DNA of 64,000 nucleotides, taken from assembly GCA_036785705.1 (NCBI GenBank), contig JAWUZG010000018.1, positions 7,103,501-7,167,500 on the forward strand. Reading direction: 5' to 3'. This document shows positions 34,801 to 49,800 of this stretch, piece after piece (the stretch's first letter is position 1; every line of letters starts with the position of its first letter). This DNA is from Acanthornis magna. Lineage: Eukaryota > Chordata > Aves > Passeriformes > Acanthizidae. The notes under the pieces were generated by a model. The model made no database searches. It had not been told where the DNA came from and worked only from the letters and a program-made list of their open reading frames with translations. A program made the position numbers and the translations under genes.

Positions 34801-37800
34801 AATAGGAGGAGCTAAATTTCTGTTTTTCATAACTTGGAAAGAGTGTAATTAGAATTTTGGAATTTTTCAAGGGAGAGCATATTCAGTACTCTTTTTATGA
34901 AATGTATACAATGCAGGAATATAACTATCGGTAATAATCCATTGATATAACAATAAGATGCAATGAATGCTCATGGTATGAACTCCAAACCCTGTATTTG
35001 TAGTTCTGTGTTATGAATGCTGCTAGAAACTTCACAAGTGTATAAACTATACTTGTTCATCAGAGCTCAAATGCTTAATATATGATAGGAGCCTGTAAGA
35101 CTGGGGAGCTGAAGAAAACAAGTAATTTGAAATTAAATGAACACATACCTTTTTTCATCTTAAAAATGTCACTTTACTTTGATGTTGGCTAACTATAGAA
35201 TTATAGGGGTCATTTCTTCTATCTACCTGGAACAGTTTATCTCATTCAGGAAAGAGTCTCCTTTTGAGAGTTGTGCTGTTGCTTATGCTTTGTTCCATAT
35301 CATTTTGAAAGAAGATTGATATCTCCTACCATTTCTGTCATTTGAATACTCACCCTGCCTGGATAGATCAGAAGAATCTGAGTAGATCGTAGCAGAGATG
35401 GAAGCTCCTCAGGGATTAATACATAATGCATATAGCAATAGTACTTATTTATGATTTTGTTAGTATCCAGGCTGAAGTTGGTGCTTTTGAAATCAGTGGT
35501 AGAATGGGTAATGACTTCACTGGAAGCAGAATTGGAGTCTTTTATACACTCTTTTTGCATAGTTGCTTTCCTGAGCAAAATAGTGAAATAACAATTTTCT
35601 GAACCCTGTTGCAACAGCAGTATTGTAAGTAGATGCATTTTTAAAATTGATTTTCTGAAGATCACAGATTTGTGAGATTTCTGATTTTCTGCAAGCAATG
35701 CAAAGTTTCTCAGTCTTACATGCTGGATTTTTAAAATGGTTTTTAAACAGATTAATGTAAGAATTGAAATACCTTTACTCTCTTTATATTGCTGTGGAGA
35801 GTTAAAGGAATTTCATAGGTGAAACTGCTGCCAAATGTAGTGCTTAGACTTTCTAGCAGGTTTTCATGAATCTTTGTTTTCTGAAGAGCTTCTGGTCTCT
35901 CAGCTCAATTTATCATCTTTTGCAACTTTTTATTTAATTATTATTTCTTGGCTGTATATCAGGAATCCTATTTTTGGTTTTGTCAGCATTCTGACTTCTG
36001 GAAAGCTAAACTTAACCTGACTCATCCATGTGAAAGCATCCTTAGATAATCCTTATGTACCTTTCTTAGCAATTTCATTTACTGATGTGAGGTCTTGTAT
36101 TCTCTGTAGGCTCCTGTGTGAGCTGTATTGAGTTTACACTTGGCTGTGTAAGTGCCACAGGACTGATGGATGAACTCCCCCAGTTCAGAGCTGGCTGCAG
36201 GCCACTACAGCTACTGGAGTATCACAGATCATCTTCAGACTTGTGCTAACACAGCCTGGCAGCAGGCAGGGGCCAGGGAAAGGCAACACATCACACTCTG
36301 GTACAGGAGGGCTGAAGAATTTGGGCTTGGGCAATCAGTAGCTGTTGGTGGCTGTTCAGATCTCATGCCATTGCCTTTGCTTGTACTTTAGTACAGTTTT
36401 GATCTCCTGCAAAGGTTTGTGCCTTGTCGTGCTGCAGCTGAAAATACCTGCCCTGAGGTGTTTACAGTCTCTGTTGAGACTGCACCCAGCAGGAGAGCAT
36501 GGAAAGGAGAGGAAGGAAAAAAGGAGGAAGGTGTTGAAGGGAGGAGGGTATGTGGCTGCACAAAGGGTCCACATTGACATGGTACTTTAAAAAAACACCA
36601 ACAACAAACAAAACAGACAAAAAACTAGAAAAAACCAAAACACAGCCCAACTTACTGATACTATATTAGTAACCCGTGGATAAATGGATGATTTGGGAAA
36701 CAAATCACATCAACAGCTTTTGAAGACCTCTAGTGCCCATTATACTCAGATTGGCTTTCTTTGCTTACTGTGACTAAAGCCAGCACTACAGGAACTTGTT
36801 TCTTGGTGATTCTTCCTGTCTGACCCTTTCTCCACCTTCACTCCTCTGAAGTGCGACAAGGCAACACAGACCATAATGCCTGGATTTTGTTCTCCTGTTT
36901 CCTTCCTCTCTGCGGCTGTTCCATTGTCACTGTGCCTGTAGGTACAGGACATATGGTACTCATATGGTTGAGTTACAACTCATATGGTTGTAACAGTGGG
37001 TGCCACCGGGTTGGGGTGCTTGTCTGTCTGTCTGTCCTTCCCTGTTTGCATCCCCTTTCCAGCAGGGGTTGGTGAAGCTGCCCTGTCTTGGGGCTCCGAG
37101 TCGCTGCTGAAGTGGGAACAGTGGAGAAAAAGTATCCACAAATGGCTCTAAATTACTTAGTTCCATGCTTTTCAGGAGCATTGTGTGTTTGAAGTAACAC
37201 TTCTACAGAAACAGCTACCACCGAGCTCCAATCTCCTCTGGGTACTTTTGTAATACCTGTGCTACTAATTGGCTTCCATTGGCAGATGAGATATGAGCCT
37301 TCTGAGAATGACAGGTTTTTCTGTTTTGGTGAGAAAATATGACCAAAGGGGAATTTGCTTAATGTTTCTCTCCCTTTTAGACTTCAGAAAGTTGTGTCAC
37401 AGTAGTTTCTTACCTTTATAAACTCAGAATTAATTTAAAAAATGTGTTTGAAAGCCATTAGTTATTTTTAGGACTGTTAAATTCAGCAGCTATTAGTTCT
37501 CCTGTTCAAAAATTCCCTCTGTGGGCCTGTAATTTGAATAATAAGACTTAAAGACACAATTACTTGGTAGTTAATGAGAGGTTTCCTTTTTTTGTAGTGT
37601 GTTGTGTTTTGGTTTGTTTTTTTAAATTAACTATAGTTGCTTTCCTGACCCCAGCTGCTTTCCTGTATTCTTTCATTAGGTCTGTGGAGGACATCAGTTG
37701 CTCAGGCAGTCTGCTTCTCTGTGTTTGGCATCTGGGATTCTCCCTTTCCAGGTCTCTCTGACAGATTTTTTAATCCTCTTTCTCTTCAAGTGAGTGAAAA

Positions 37801-40800
37801 AGCTTTACACTTGCTGTTTGAAGTTTCATTTTCTATGTGTCTATTCACCTTTCCTTCCCCCACCCTTTTGTACCACCTGCCTTCTGTACTGTCTTCATCC
37901 TTTCTCTGCATGCTTTGTCCAACAAAAGCTTTGATTTTTTTCATCAATAGGTTGCCATCAGCTACCTTTACTTCATTAGCTTTCATGTTTCTATGATGCT
38001 GAATATGCTCAGGAAGTGAGGCAAGACCTTTTAAACATCAATTGCTGTAACAAGCAGATTACAGAGCATTTAAAGGAAATTATTAAATGTACCTTGGCTT
38101 GAGGAGACACAGAGTATCAGGCTAGAATTTTTTTCCCTATGTGTCATGAAACATTGTACATTTAATTTGGTTGATTGTAAGCATTGTTCATCTGATGGAC
38201 TTGAATGAAACCAAATGAAAGCATTTGGTTTATTATATTACAGGTTATTTGGTTATTATATGTACAGGATTCCTGTGTTTTACTGACTGTTGCTGAGATG
38301 CTAGGGATGCCCTCAACCTCTCTGTTTTGAGTAAAGTGCTCAAAGCAAGGTTTCTGATGTGTGTGATAAGGTTGTCTCACTTCTGCTGGCTGCTGTGTGA
38401 AGATCATGGACCAGAAGTAGAGCACATCACATGGAAGGTAGCTTTCAAGTTTTTACAGGCACAACCTTTCTTCAACTGCCACTAAAAAAAAGTGATGGTG
38501 TGGCTGCTATCTGTAAGATGTGAGCTGGGAGAGCTGTGGCTTGTAATTTTCTCTATGTTGTGACCCTTGGTTTGGTGGAACAGTTCATAAATTTCTCTTT
38601 CATTGCCTTCTTCACTGATGTGCTGTCAGGAAAATGAAGAGTGTGAGTTGCAGGTTAAATACACCTGAGATTTTATGAGCCCCATTATTCACTTGCTGAC
38701 ACATCAGCATCAGGTGATTATTGTCATTGCTCGCCCTGCATTTTGCATCATGTGGAGTTACTGGGGTACTGTAGTTCTCCTTGAGGGTGAGAAAGAGCAT
38801 GGGAATCTTGCTCAAAATGGAATCAAGTTGAATCTATAATGACTTGCAGTAAATAGGAATAAGTGCTGTGGGAAGACTGAGGGAAAGATAATAGAAAATG
38901 TCATGATGGTGTTTCATTTTGGTTTTTATTCTTGGGATCACTGTTGAAGAAGAGTGGAAAAGTAACAGGGAGGTGGGTGAGGAATAGCTTAATCTTTTTT
39001 GAAGCATGCTTAAAAAAACCCCTGTATTAGTGATAAGGAATGAATGATGTATTATGAACAATGTATCAATGTGGTAGAGCTGTGAAGCAGTGTTACTTTC
39101 CAGGGAGGGAGGTGAGGAATTAAATCTTTCACATCTCAGTAAGAAAGGGTTAGGAGGTGCTGGGGCAATGGATCTATCATTGCATGCTTGAAGAACAGAA
39201 AAATAGTGACTAAGGAACTTGTTGTTCTGGCCAAAAAAAAGAGTTGGAAGTTGTAGCTAATAAAATTCAAGCTCAGGATGAGGTTACCGTTTTTCAGAGA
39301 AATTATCTAGTCAAACAATTGATTAAAATGTTTAATTCTCTGTTAGGGGATGCTTGAGAACCAGGATGTTACTCACAGAAGACAGATATGCTTCAATAAA
39401 ATCAGAGCTGCTGAACTTAATGCAAGAAGTAAAACAGAAAAATAAATCTGGTGGCTTGGATTTTAAAGGCTAATAATGAATAGGCAAAGCAATGAAGGGA
39501 AGCCTACAGTCATTAGGGAAGTGTTACAGCATAAAGATTTCATTCTCTGAATCTTTTCTTTTTTTTTTTTTTGTTAAAGTGCATTTACACAACTTTTCAA
39601 GGTCTTACAACACTTTTTTTTTTCCCCAAGTTGTCATAAACAGCTTGGTAATAGCTGACTGTGTCAGCAAAAGTCCTAGGACTATAAACAAAATTACTTA
39701 AGAGAAAACACACATCTGCACTGCCCGTTTGAAGTACTCGATGTATTGCTTCAGCATCCTGTTACCTTCATCCTCCCATCACCTGCCCTCTGTCCTGGAG
39801 CAAGAAGGACTCTCCCAAAGGAGAGGGAGCAGATCAGCACCCTGAGGCACTTTAGTATGGATGTGGGTGAATGTCACCCAAGAAAGCTGTGTACCTCCGG
39901 CTGCAGTGTCTGTCTGTAGACAGAGCACAGAAGCTGGATGCTTGGGGACATTATAGCAAATATTAGCTCTTACAGGATCTTCACATTACTGTGAGGAATG
40001 TTTCAGGTGCATGGTACTTCAATTGCAGGAATTCCTGTTCCTGTATATAAGGAAGAGTGGGTAAAATGGAGGAGGTTTTGTAGCTACAACCAACCAGTCC
40101 TGCAGCAAATTGCCAAGATGAGAGTGGCCATCACCAGTGTGTCTCTGTGGTTTCAAGAGATTGCTAAAGAAAATTTTTCTGTGGTAGATTATTACATTTT
40201 AAAGCTAGTCTCCCAAATACTATCAGTATTTGAGTCATTGTAAGAAAACAATTCCATCCCATCAATTTCTAGCTGGGGAGAATACATCTCTTGTATTATC
40301 AGGGGGGCAGTGGTGATATGTCAATGGTTTGCTTTTAGTTAAACTTTACTTTTTTATGTAAGGAAAGTTTGACAAAAAAATGAAGTGTTTCTAGGTTTGC
40401 ATGTCTTCGTTTACATGATTCTGAATGCAGTATCGTTCTACTCTCTTGCAAATCTTACCAAGATCTTTGCTACAGATTTGAAATTTATTCTAAGATTTTT
40501 CTGTGGAAAAATAAGACCGGTAATTTAGCCTAAACAAAAAAATGAATGGGTTTAAGCTCCTAAAATTATGTTTTGTAGGTCACAAAGAAATTTATGTATA
40601 CATGGTCCACACACAGAAGAATACAGTGTTGTGTATTCATGTAATTAGACATGCAGGAGCAAAACTCACCTAATTTTCCAGTGTTAAATTGAGTTCAGGT
40701 GTAGAATTTAGAGCAGTTACCTTGTATATGAAATTAGAATAATTATAATTCCAATTTAACTCTAAAGATAAATGAGAATGTATTTATATGCAACATGACA

Positions 40801-43800
40801 TATATTGCATTTTCTAAAAGCTCTTTTATTTCCATCTGGTTTAATCTCTTTTCTAGAGCTCTCTTAATGTTCATGAGAGACAAATACCAGCTATTTTGTT
40901 TTATCAGTACGTAATTGAAATTGTCCCCTCTTCCCTGCAGAGAAGGGAGTACAACAGCCAAGAATATGAAGCAGTGGTGTATCAATCTAGATGGGTCAGT
41001 GAGTTTAGAACTATTTTACAAAGTCAGTAAAATTTATAGTCTCTTCAGGTGCCGATTTGATCTGCTTCCCAATGGAGATGGTGGGGTGTTTTTTGGGGGG
41101 AGTGTCAGACATTTCTGTTGGCTCTGATGTGAGGGAATGTTTTGAGTATTACTAAAGAAAAGAGTTTTCTTCTTCTGTCTGAAATGGAAATGGAAGTATG
41201 GACATACTTCATTAAAGTTGCTGTAGTAGAAGTTGACTCACCCTGCTGTTTAATGCATGGTTACTAAACTCGTATGCTGTGATATTCCTGCACTTCTCTG
41301 CCATTTCATTACCCAGTATTGAGTGAATCTAGATACAATCTAGAGATCGAATGCTCTAGATACAAGGATCTTGTTTTCTGATAGAAATTTCCCGTAATCT
41401 GTGGTTTCTAACTGTCCTGATTACCTTTGTACAGCTTGGAGGTTGCCAGCCTGACACGGGCAGATGCTGATCTGGAGGCCTATCGAATGCAGATCTGTAA
41501 AGAAGTGATTGCTATGATGTTGAAGAACATGGTCTTAAATCACAGCCTATTTCCTCATGTGGAGAAGAAGATAAGTTCAATTTTCACAAAGCGATTTCTT
41601 GCAATGGAGAAAGAAATTCAAGAGGAGTATGAAAGGAAGATGGTGGCTTTAACAGCTGAATGTAGTCTGGAAACTGGGAAGACAATGGAGGCTCAGTGCC
41701 AAAAAGCAAGAGCTGCAAATGAAGAGGCTGAGGAATTAATGAAGAAAATCAATGAAAAGGTAAATCTGGCTTTAAATTAGTATATTTTCCATCATATGTA
41801 GTTTTATGGAGATGGTTTCTCTTTTAGACTAGAACAGCGTAGTTATCCTCTTAGAAGAGTAAAGACAAAGATCTACAATTAAATGTGTTCAAAAATTCAG
41901 ATGTCATAATTAGGGTAGTTGTTATTAAGAAATTGTGTTTAACTTCACCAGAAAGTGAATTTTTCTCAAGAGAATCTGTGACATCTGAAAACAAAGGGTT
42001 GTCATTTCCCTGTTTGGTTTTTTTATAATCACTTATACCATTGCAAAGTGGTGTATTTACTGTATTTTACTGGAGCACTTCCTGAGATTTCAGACACTGT
42101 GTGAAGTATTTTGCACATTCAGAGCAGGACAAACTCCCTGCATCATAAACCTTACAATCTAGGTAAAGAGCTTCCATATTTATGTTCTTTTTTGGAAGAA
42201 AATTAGAATATAAGCACAACCAAGGGCTGATTCCCTCTGAAACGAGTGAAGGCAAGCAGAACAATCTGTATTTTAGACAGAGCAAGGAGTGGACTTCTAT
42301 TGGAAATAGCCTCTGGATAATAAATAAATAACTGAAGTCACAGTATGTTTCCTTACAAGTTTAGAGTGAAAGCTTAGAGCTTATGTGTGTCACTTTCATT
42401 CAGAGATCTCTGTCTGAATGGGTAAGTTTCATTGCCCAGGATTTCATAGGTAGTTACTAGCTGGAAACAGAGACTGAGTTATGAGGCCAACATCCCATGT
42501 AGAAAGTTAGGCTCCAGTCTTAAATGTCTTTTTTCAAGTATGTTGAATGGTCACAATACAATTAATTTTGCCCCACCCTTTATTATTATTTTTTACAACT
42601 TCCTGTGGCTTGAAAGGATTCTGGTGAGTTTTGAATATTTCATCTCTGTAAGCTTAACATGCCAAAATGCCCAAATTGATGTTTCATGTTTCTGTGTTAA
42701 AGGGGTGACTTGGTGGGAGCAAATAGTGCAGTTTGTTACTTACAAGTGGGGCTTTGCTTCTGGACCACAAGTGATAATTGCATATCACATACCCATAATT
42801 ATTAAGGTCTTTTATGACAATTCGTGATTGCAGTTTTGACATAAGAAGTTTTTTTTGCTGAGTGTGACCCATCAAAGGTACTCCAGTATGTTAAGGCCCT
42901 CAGGAAGAGCTTTATTTTATCAGGCTGTTGCATAGAGAAAATTAATGGCACAGGGTTAGTAGGCCAGCAGAATTTCTTTGGTGTTTCCAGGTGAATTTTA
43001 AATTGTGAAATTTTAAATTTGTGTAGCTTTCCATACCTGTAGGATATGCATATCCTGAACTAGAGGTGCTAGAAATGCGAAGGATGGGAAGGAAGAGATA
43101 GTTGTGGACGCCTTAAGGATCAGGTGAACTGTGCTCTGCAGAAGACGTTTTCCTTCTGTTGGTTATAGAAGGAGCCTAGACCTCACTGAGATAAGTCCTG
43201 CCGTTGCAGAGAGAGGGGCCTGACTGAAACTCAGTGTGTGAACTCACACTAAATACACTCTCAGCAAAGTGGCTTTGCTTTGTGAGAAATGTATTGGTGT
43301 TGGTTCAGTCTGGTTTGTGCTGAAAATCCTGAATGATAGGAATCAAGCCAACAATTAAGAGCAATCCAGTCCTGATCCCTTTACCATATCCTATCATATT
43401 GCTGTTCACTTTTCTGTCTGTAAAAGGGTATGGCTTTGTACTTGCTACAGCATGTGGTCCGGAAGGACATTCTGGAGTGTGAGGGTTGGCTCACGCCTCT
43501 GCTCCTGGGCAGCAGGTGTGCTGACATCCAAAAGGTGGCACTGGAAAACAGCTGGAGCAATAACCTCCTCCCCTTCTCAGCCAAAACATAGGATTTATAT
43601 TCCTTGCCTTGTTGATTAATTATTTGCTGCCTGCAGTGTGTCTCACTTGGGAATGAGAAGTGAAGTGCAGAGGGCAGTTCTCAAGATAATTGGTATGAAA
43701 TTTAGAGCAAGACTAACATAGTGACTGTTAGGTAGCTCTGCTACCATAAGAAGCATTCTTTGCTCTGTGGGACATGTATGTTTTGATTCTATAATGACTT

Positions 43801-46800
43801 TATGCCATCTGAGATTAAAACTGAATATGTAAGTCTTACTAGAGAACTAAGAGAAAGTATTTCTGGCAGATAAGCTTTTAAAGTAATTGCAATTTAATTC
43901 TACTCCATGGTTGTAAATGGAAATCTAAAATGATGCTCTTGGATTAATTTGTAGAAACTGATAGTTAAAGTAGGTCACCAATAGTAAAAACTTCTAGAGA
44001 TTTTTAGTAGAATTGGTTTTTTCCCCTAATTTATATTTTTTTAAAAATTATGCTTATTATTATTATTTCATTGGTATGCCTTATATGAGTGTTTAATTTT
44101 AATAGGATTTCAGGTTTGATGAAACCTAAAAAATTAATTTCAGATATAGTCTTTGTGTTGAATTTCATGCCGTTATATATAATTTATCTTGTATGAGGCA
44201 TGTGAGTTCTAAAAGGACTTAATTATGCCTTGGAAGTGGTATCTCGATCAGAGACTGGCAACTGTACAATCCTGCCATCCAAACAGGTGAAAACTATGGA
44301 AAGTGTACACTGATTCAATATTAGCCTTCATTTAAATCTGAAATTACAGTAACAACAGTATGTGTAAAATATATATGAGCTAGTAGCACTGATACTTTAA
44401 AATATGTTGAATTCTGAAAATCGCTTCTGATGTATTTATTTCCTTCTTCTCTGCAGCCTGCTGTAGAATACAGAAGTCTTCTGGATAAACTTCACAGACT
44501 GGAGCAGGATTGCCTGAAGAGGTTCCTTTTTGTAAAGCAGGAGGAATATTTTGCAAAGGCTTATAGAGAGCTGGCTGTTACCCAAAGAAAGGAGCTCCAT
44601 ACGATCTTTTTTACACAGATAACAAATGCCACTTTAAAGGGAGAACTGAAGTTGGAAGCAGCTAAAACCTTAGTGGAAGGTTACTCTAAAATACAGGTAA
44701 TAGGATATCTCCATTCTTAACCTAAATACAGAATACAAACCTGCAGTAACTTTAGTGAAATGTTTCAGGATAAATGTTACCACTTTCATAACTTCAGTAC
44801 TTTCTTAGAAAGTATTTGAAAAATTATAATGCCTTTATTATGCACATTTAGACATCTACACAACTGTATATTGAGGTATATGCACATGTTCAAAACCGCC
44901 TAGGCATCAAGTGCTCTTGTACACTTCAGAAGATATACTGACCTCCCCAATCCAAATATGTAGATTATTGAAATTGTGGGATGTCTGAAGTACTGTGATT
45001 TTGTACTTAGAGTGGTTGACTATCTCTAGGTTATATGATCCAGGGATGCTGATGAAGAGTATGTTCAGGACTTCAGTTTTGCCTTCAGTTACATTTTAAA
45101 CCTCTTGCAACAGGATAGCTTGAGTTATTTCCTCACAGTGTTTTTTGTTTGTTTTTTCCTCCATTTGTGTTGAAAGTTAGTGCTCTAGATTACAAAATTT
45201 CTGGGAATTGTTCTTCTGGCCGCTTCTTCAGGAAGAGTATGATTGTTGTGGACCTTCAGGTGGAAGCAAAAAGCAACATCTGGGAAGTAGGTGTCAGAAC
45301 ATATAAGGTCCACTCCTAAAACCTGTTGCACAACCTCATATACAGAAGCTGCACATGGGCTACTGTCAGAGGGAGATGCAGCAAGCATTTGTGCAGAAGA
45401 TGGTTGAGCACTCTGGTCAAAGATGTCGAGCAAGTGAAAAAAGTTTTGACTATGTTTTGGCTGCTCACACATGGGTCATGTAACTTTCAGACTATCTTGG
45501 CTCTTTATGCTAGCAGAAAGTCTGCCATAGAGCACTGTGTGCCTAGCTCTGGTCTCTGCCAGACCTGTCTGTAGGTATCTAAACCCTTGCTCTTCCCTAC
45601 TGTTGGAAGGAGGAACTTCTAACCAGCCTGTGTGCAGTGGGCTTGGCTTTCCCTATGCTGTATTCAACATACATGGAAGAGTTGGCTTTGAAAATACTAC
45701 CCTTTGCTTATGCAATTGTACAGTACATCATAAAGAACAGTTCTGCTAACACTGGTAGGGTTGCACGTGTATTTAATTGTGAATACCTGATCAAATGATC
45801 TGTTAACTCAGGGCACTCAGGATGTGCACTAACTATTCAGGGAAGTACACACAGTATTGAGGTAATCAGGCCAAAAGCTTAGCACATTATTTATTTTGTT
45901 TTGTTAAAATAACCATATCATTTGATGTGATCATTAGAGTTAAGTTGATATAAGCTTATTTTACACTTGTAAGAACTTTTTAACTTTGCCCTGTTAATGA
46001 ACAAATCTGGTCTGATACTCACAGGTGTTAGCTGAAATTAGATTACATCTAATTAAATGTATTCGTTCATATTCTTTCCTGTAGGGTGACATTGAAGAGC
46101 TAATGGATTTTTTGCAAGCTAGCAAGAAATACCATCTGAATAGAAGATTTTCTCACAGAGAGTATCTCATAAGTAAAATACAATCAAGGGATTCTCATGT
46201 CTCTGCTCTTATAAATGCCACAGCAGCCCAGATACCAAGTCTCATTAATAAGATGGAAAGGTAAATATCTCAATTGTTTCCTTGTCAGCCATTTGACTGT
46301 GTTATCTCACAGACAATAGAATACGCTCGAAAAGTCTTTTTTTGTGTTACCTAGCAGGAGAGTTGCATAAAAATGTTATCTTTTAGTTAATTCTAAGAAA
46401 ATATTTTTAGCTGATTGACTTTGTTAGTTAAATCCCAGCAGGTGCTAAGGTGAGGTTTTGTTGTCTGTGTCCACATTGTACAGCACAGAGACGAATTGCT
46501 GGAAACATATGTAGTACCTGTTTATAATTCTGACTTCAGTGGGAACCAGACTCATGTAAGATTCTCAATGTCTTCATACATCCATTATTTGTGTAAATAG
46601 TCATCAATCATGTAAAAACTCGTACTAGAGTCCATTGAACGCGTACCAGTTAAGACCGTTTGTCTATGTTCTTTATGCACAAATATCTGGATTTAACAGA
46701 AAAGAACAATTTTGATTCACTTGTGATTGGACGTGTTTGAGGAGCTGGATATACAGTTTCTTTTTCCAAGCAGGAAGTCATGAATATTTTCTAAAGAAAA

Positions 46801-49800
46801 CTGACTATGTTTATAAATAATGTAACTGGAGGATTTTGACTAGCAGGATTTTGACTACCTGTTGCAGGGAATTAAAATGTAAAGGTCGGGGAAGTAACAA
46901 GTAGACCTGGAAATAGACAGTTGTAATACACTCATTTAATTTATTTGGGATATCATACCTGACCCAGGCTGCTTGAGTACTCTGTGATAGGATGCTGAGA
47001 ATCGAGGTGGAGAGGTAGAAATGGTGACTTAGCAGACACAGAGATGTAGTTATTTAAAATTGTATGGCTAGGAGGAGCACTGAGATATCGTACTGCTACC
47101 CAGAGAACTGTGTTAGTTTGGCATACGGAGAGATTACTGAGGATCCTGCCAAGGCAGCAAAATATGTCAGTGTACAGGAAAACAACCTAGCACTGCTGCT
47201 GTTGGTCCTCTGCATGCAGCTTTATTTGTATATTGAGATATCTGTATTGATATCAGTCACTGACTGTATGTGAAATGTGCATTAAGAGAACAAGATGAAC
47301 ATTGATCTTTATGGTGTGTTTTTTCTTTCATAATGTTAACTTAATTTAAAAATAATTTAGTATTAGGAAGCAGGATGTCTGTTAAAAGCTACCAAAGATT
47401 GCATCTGTTGATGTGACAAAATAATTTATCTGGGTTTTTTGGTATCTTTTCCTTACTTTTCTTTTTGATTGTCCTGTGTGCTGCATCATTGGAATCATAC
47501 CCTAAGTTTAGCTTGAATCACCCTGAGTTTAGCCTCAAGATTCATTGGTTGGAGAGAGCTTCTTCCAGTAGGCTTGCACTGCTTTGCTAAGGTCTGCAGC
47601 TGTGTGGCTCAAAGACAAAAATGCCCTGGAATAAGAAATGTAATTCAGACACATTTTTCACAGAGAGTTTCCTTCCATCAGTTCATGCCTCTTTTTGGAA
47701 TTGTATTGTGAGAAGATCTGAGATGTTTTCACAGATGATGTGGTTATATGAAAAGCTGTTGTGAAAAACTCACCTGTCTGACCATTGCAGTGAACAACTG
47801 GGACTTCTCAAGCTGGAAAAATAGGTTTTACACATTTTTTGATGCCTGTTACTGCACTTAACAGTCGCAAAACAAGTCAACTCTAAAACAGAAAGGAAAG
47901 GCGTGGTATTAGTAATCCAGGACCTCATGGATCTCATCCCCCCAAAATGTATTTAAAAACCTTCCAAAACTGTCCACACTACCCATAAACTTCCAAAATC
48001 AGCAAGCATCATTACCAAGACGAAAAAATTAATTTTTCTAGCACTCTTCTATTAAGCTTTCAGAGTATGCAATGGTTGGTTTTCTATGGACACAGGAGAC
48101 ATCTCCATAGCTGGAGATACCATTTGTAGAGAAGCAATCCCATTTGGCTTTCTGGGACTAGAATTAGTTATTTAGTTATTAGTTATATTAACTTTCCACA
48201 CCTGCTGCAGCAGTAATTCCTCTCAGACAAATGTTGGCCAAACTCTTACAATTCATTCTTTAGGTGGTATGATTCTAAAACTCCAGAATGCAGTATTTCC
48301 GTTTATTTGCTAGTGTTTTATTTTCTACAGGGAAACTGAAATCTCCCAGTATAACTCATGAGAAATTTATAATTACATTACCTAGGCTTGTATTTTGCTT
48401 TCTAACTAGAAAGTGATGTGGGGAAATTAGAAAATTGGGGAATTGATTTTTACAAATTGGAGCATTAAAATTTGAGCAGCAAGAGAAGTCTGGTCTGAAT
48501 GACTCGTACTTTAAATTTGTATCCATAGTATCTTCTTATTTTTCACTTTATCATTGAATCTGCTTGTCTAAATATAGATACAGGTCTGTCTGAATCAATT
48601 TTGTCCAGCTTTATAATAGAGTGCCTTAAACTTACTGTTATAAATGGAATTTTAAAGTGCAGAACTTTGGAGAAAATAGAAAATATATAGATTAGATATA
48701 TCACAGATAGATGCACTGATAAACCAGCAGATAGATATTGAAGGGAGAAGTCTTTTAAAAATGAAGCTTAATAGTATGTTTAAAATTTATCAGATGGCAA
48801 GGCAATTTCAAATTAACATGCAAAGGATTCTGTGTGGCCAGAAATGAATGTTGTAAAAAACAATATAAACCCAAACCAATTTTACTGAGGGCTGTGAACA
48901 TCTTAAATGAAATAGAGCAGCCAGAGTTTTCAAGCTGGTCTTTCTAAATACAGTATTTAAATAAAATGTCCCATTTGTCAAGACTAGTTTTTAATTACTC
49001 AGTGTCTTTTGAAAATCAAGTCTGGACTGCAGTGCCAAAAGGCAGGAAAAGAGGTTTTAAAGTATAATCTATAATCATGGATATGAGGGATGTCTCCATA
49101 GGCTCTTTATGTTTTTTCTTAAAGAAAAATGGGCAAAAAAGCAATACTTGAAGCAGTGTTTATCTTGGGTTGTTCTTGCTATCCACAGAGGTGCAAGGTT
49201 CTTGATGTTTTTAAACTATAACATCTGTAAAACACTGTGTTATTCTTTTGCCAGTATCTTCTTGTTCACAAGAAATTTCTTTCTTCTTCAGTCTCTTAAA
49301 AAGTGAATCAATTTCTTGTGACTCATGAGAGAAAAGCAATTGCAAGCTCCTTTATAAATTCCTCCCAAAATTTAAATTTTTTAAGACCTTAAGAATTTCT
49401 TGTGTATTGTGTTTCTAAAGTGGTCAAAAGACTTTTGAAAGATTGAAGCAAAACAAATTGTGCTGGTCCCTTTCTTTTTAATAATCACTATTTATATGGA
49501 CCTTGTCCATAGAAAGTAGTTTTCCAGCAGCGTCTTGGCTGGACGTTTCTGGAAGTCCGTGTTGGAAAGTGAATGCCTCAAGCAGTAATGCATCAATATG
49601 AAGTTTTCCAATAATCTCTTAAACCCTTTTCTGCTTTAAGCACTCTGCTATGTGGGGCATTTATTGCCCTGAATTATTTACCTGAATTCTGGTCTGGGCA
49701 CCGGCAAGATGCCAATTCAGCAGGTGAAATCCTGATGCAGCTGGAGTAGCACGGGCAGAGTCATGCAAGTTCTCTCTGTGTAGTTTCTGTATAGTGATGA

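Larger units (their letters stand above)
32031..41434 (+). other. EVC2: EVC2 intron 9 (9404 bp)
   Basis: The longest complete intron. Holds the antisense CR1 tail, the A17 run, the A-rich stretch at 36586, a (GTCT)4 run near 37020, the CATATGG repeat and the T14 run. A 132-codon minus-strand ORF at 35300-35698 is not recognised. No extra EVC2 exon is needed, as exons 9 and 10 join in frame. Confidence 0.85.

Noticed and set aside
35300..35698. 132-codon minus-strand ORF in EVC2 intron 9
   Set aside because: Low-complexity, no known family, AT-rich intronic context.
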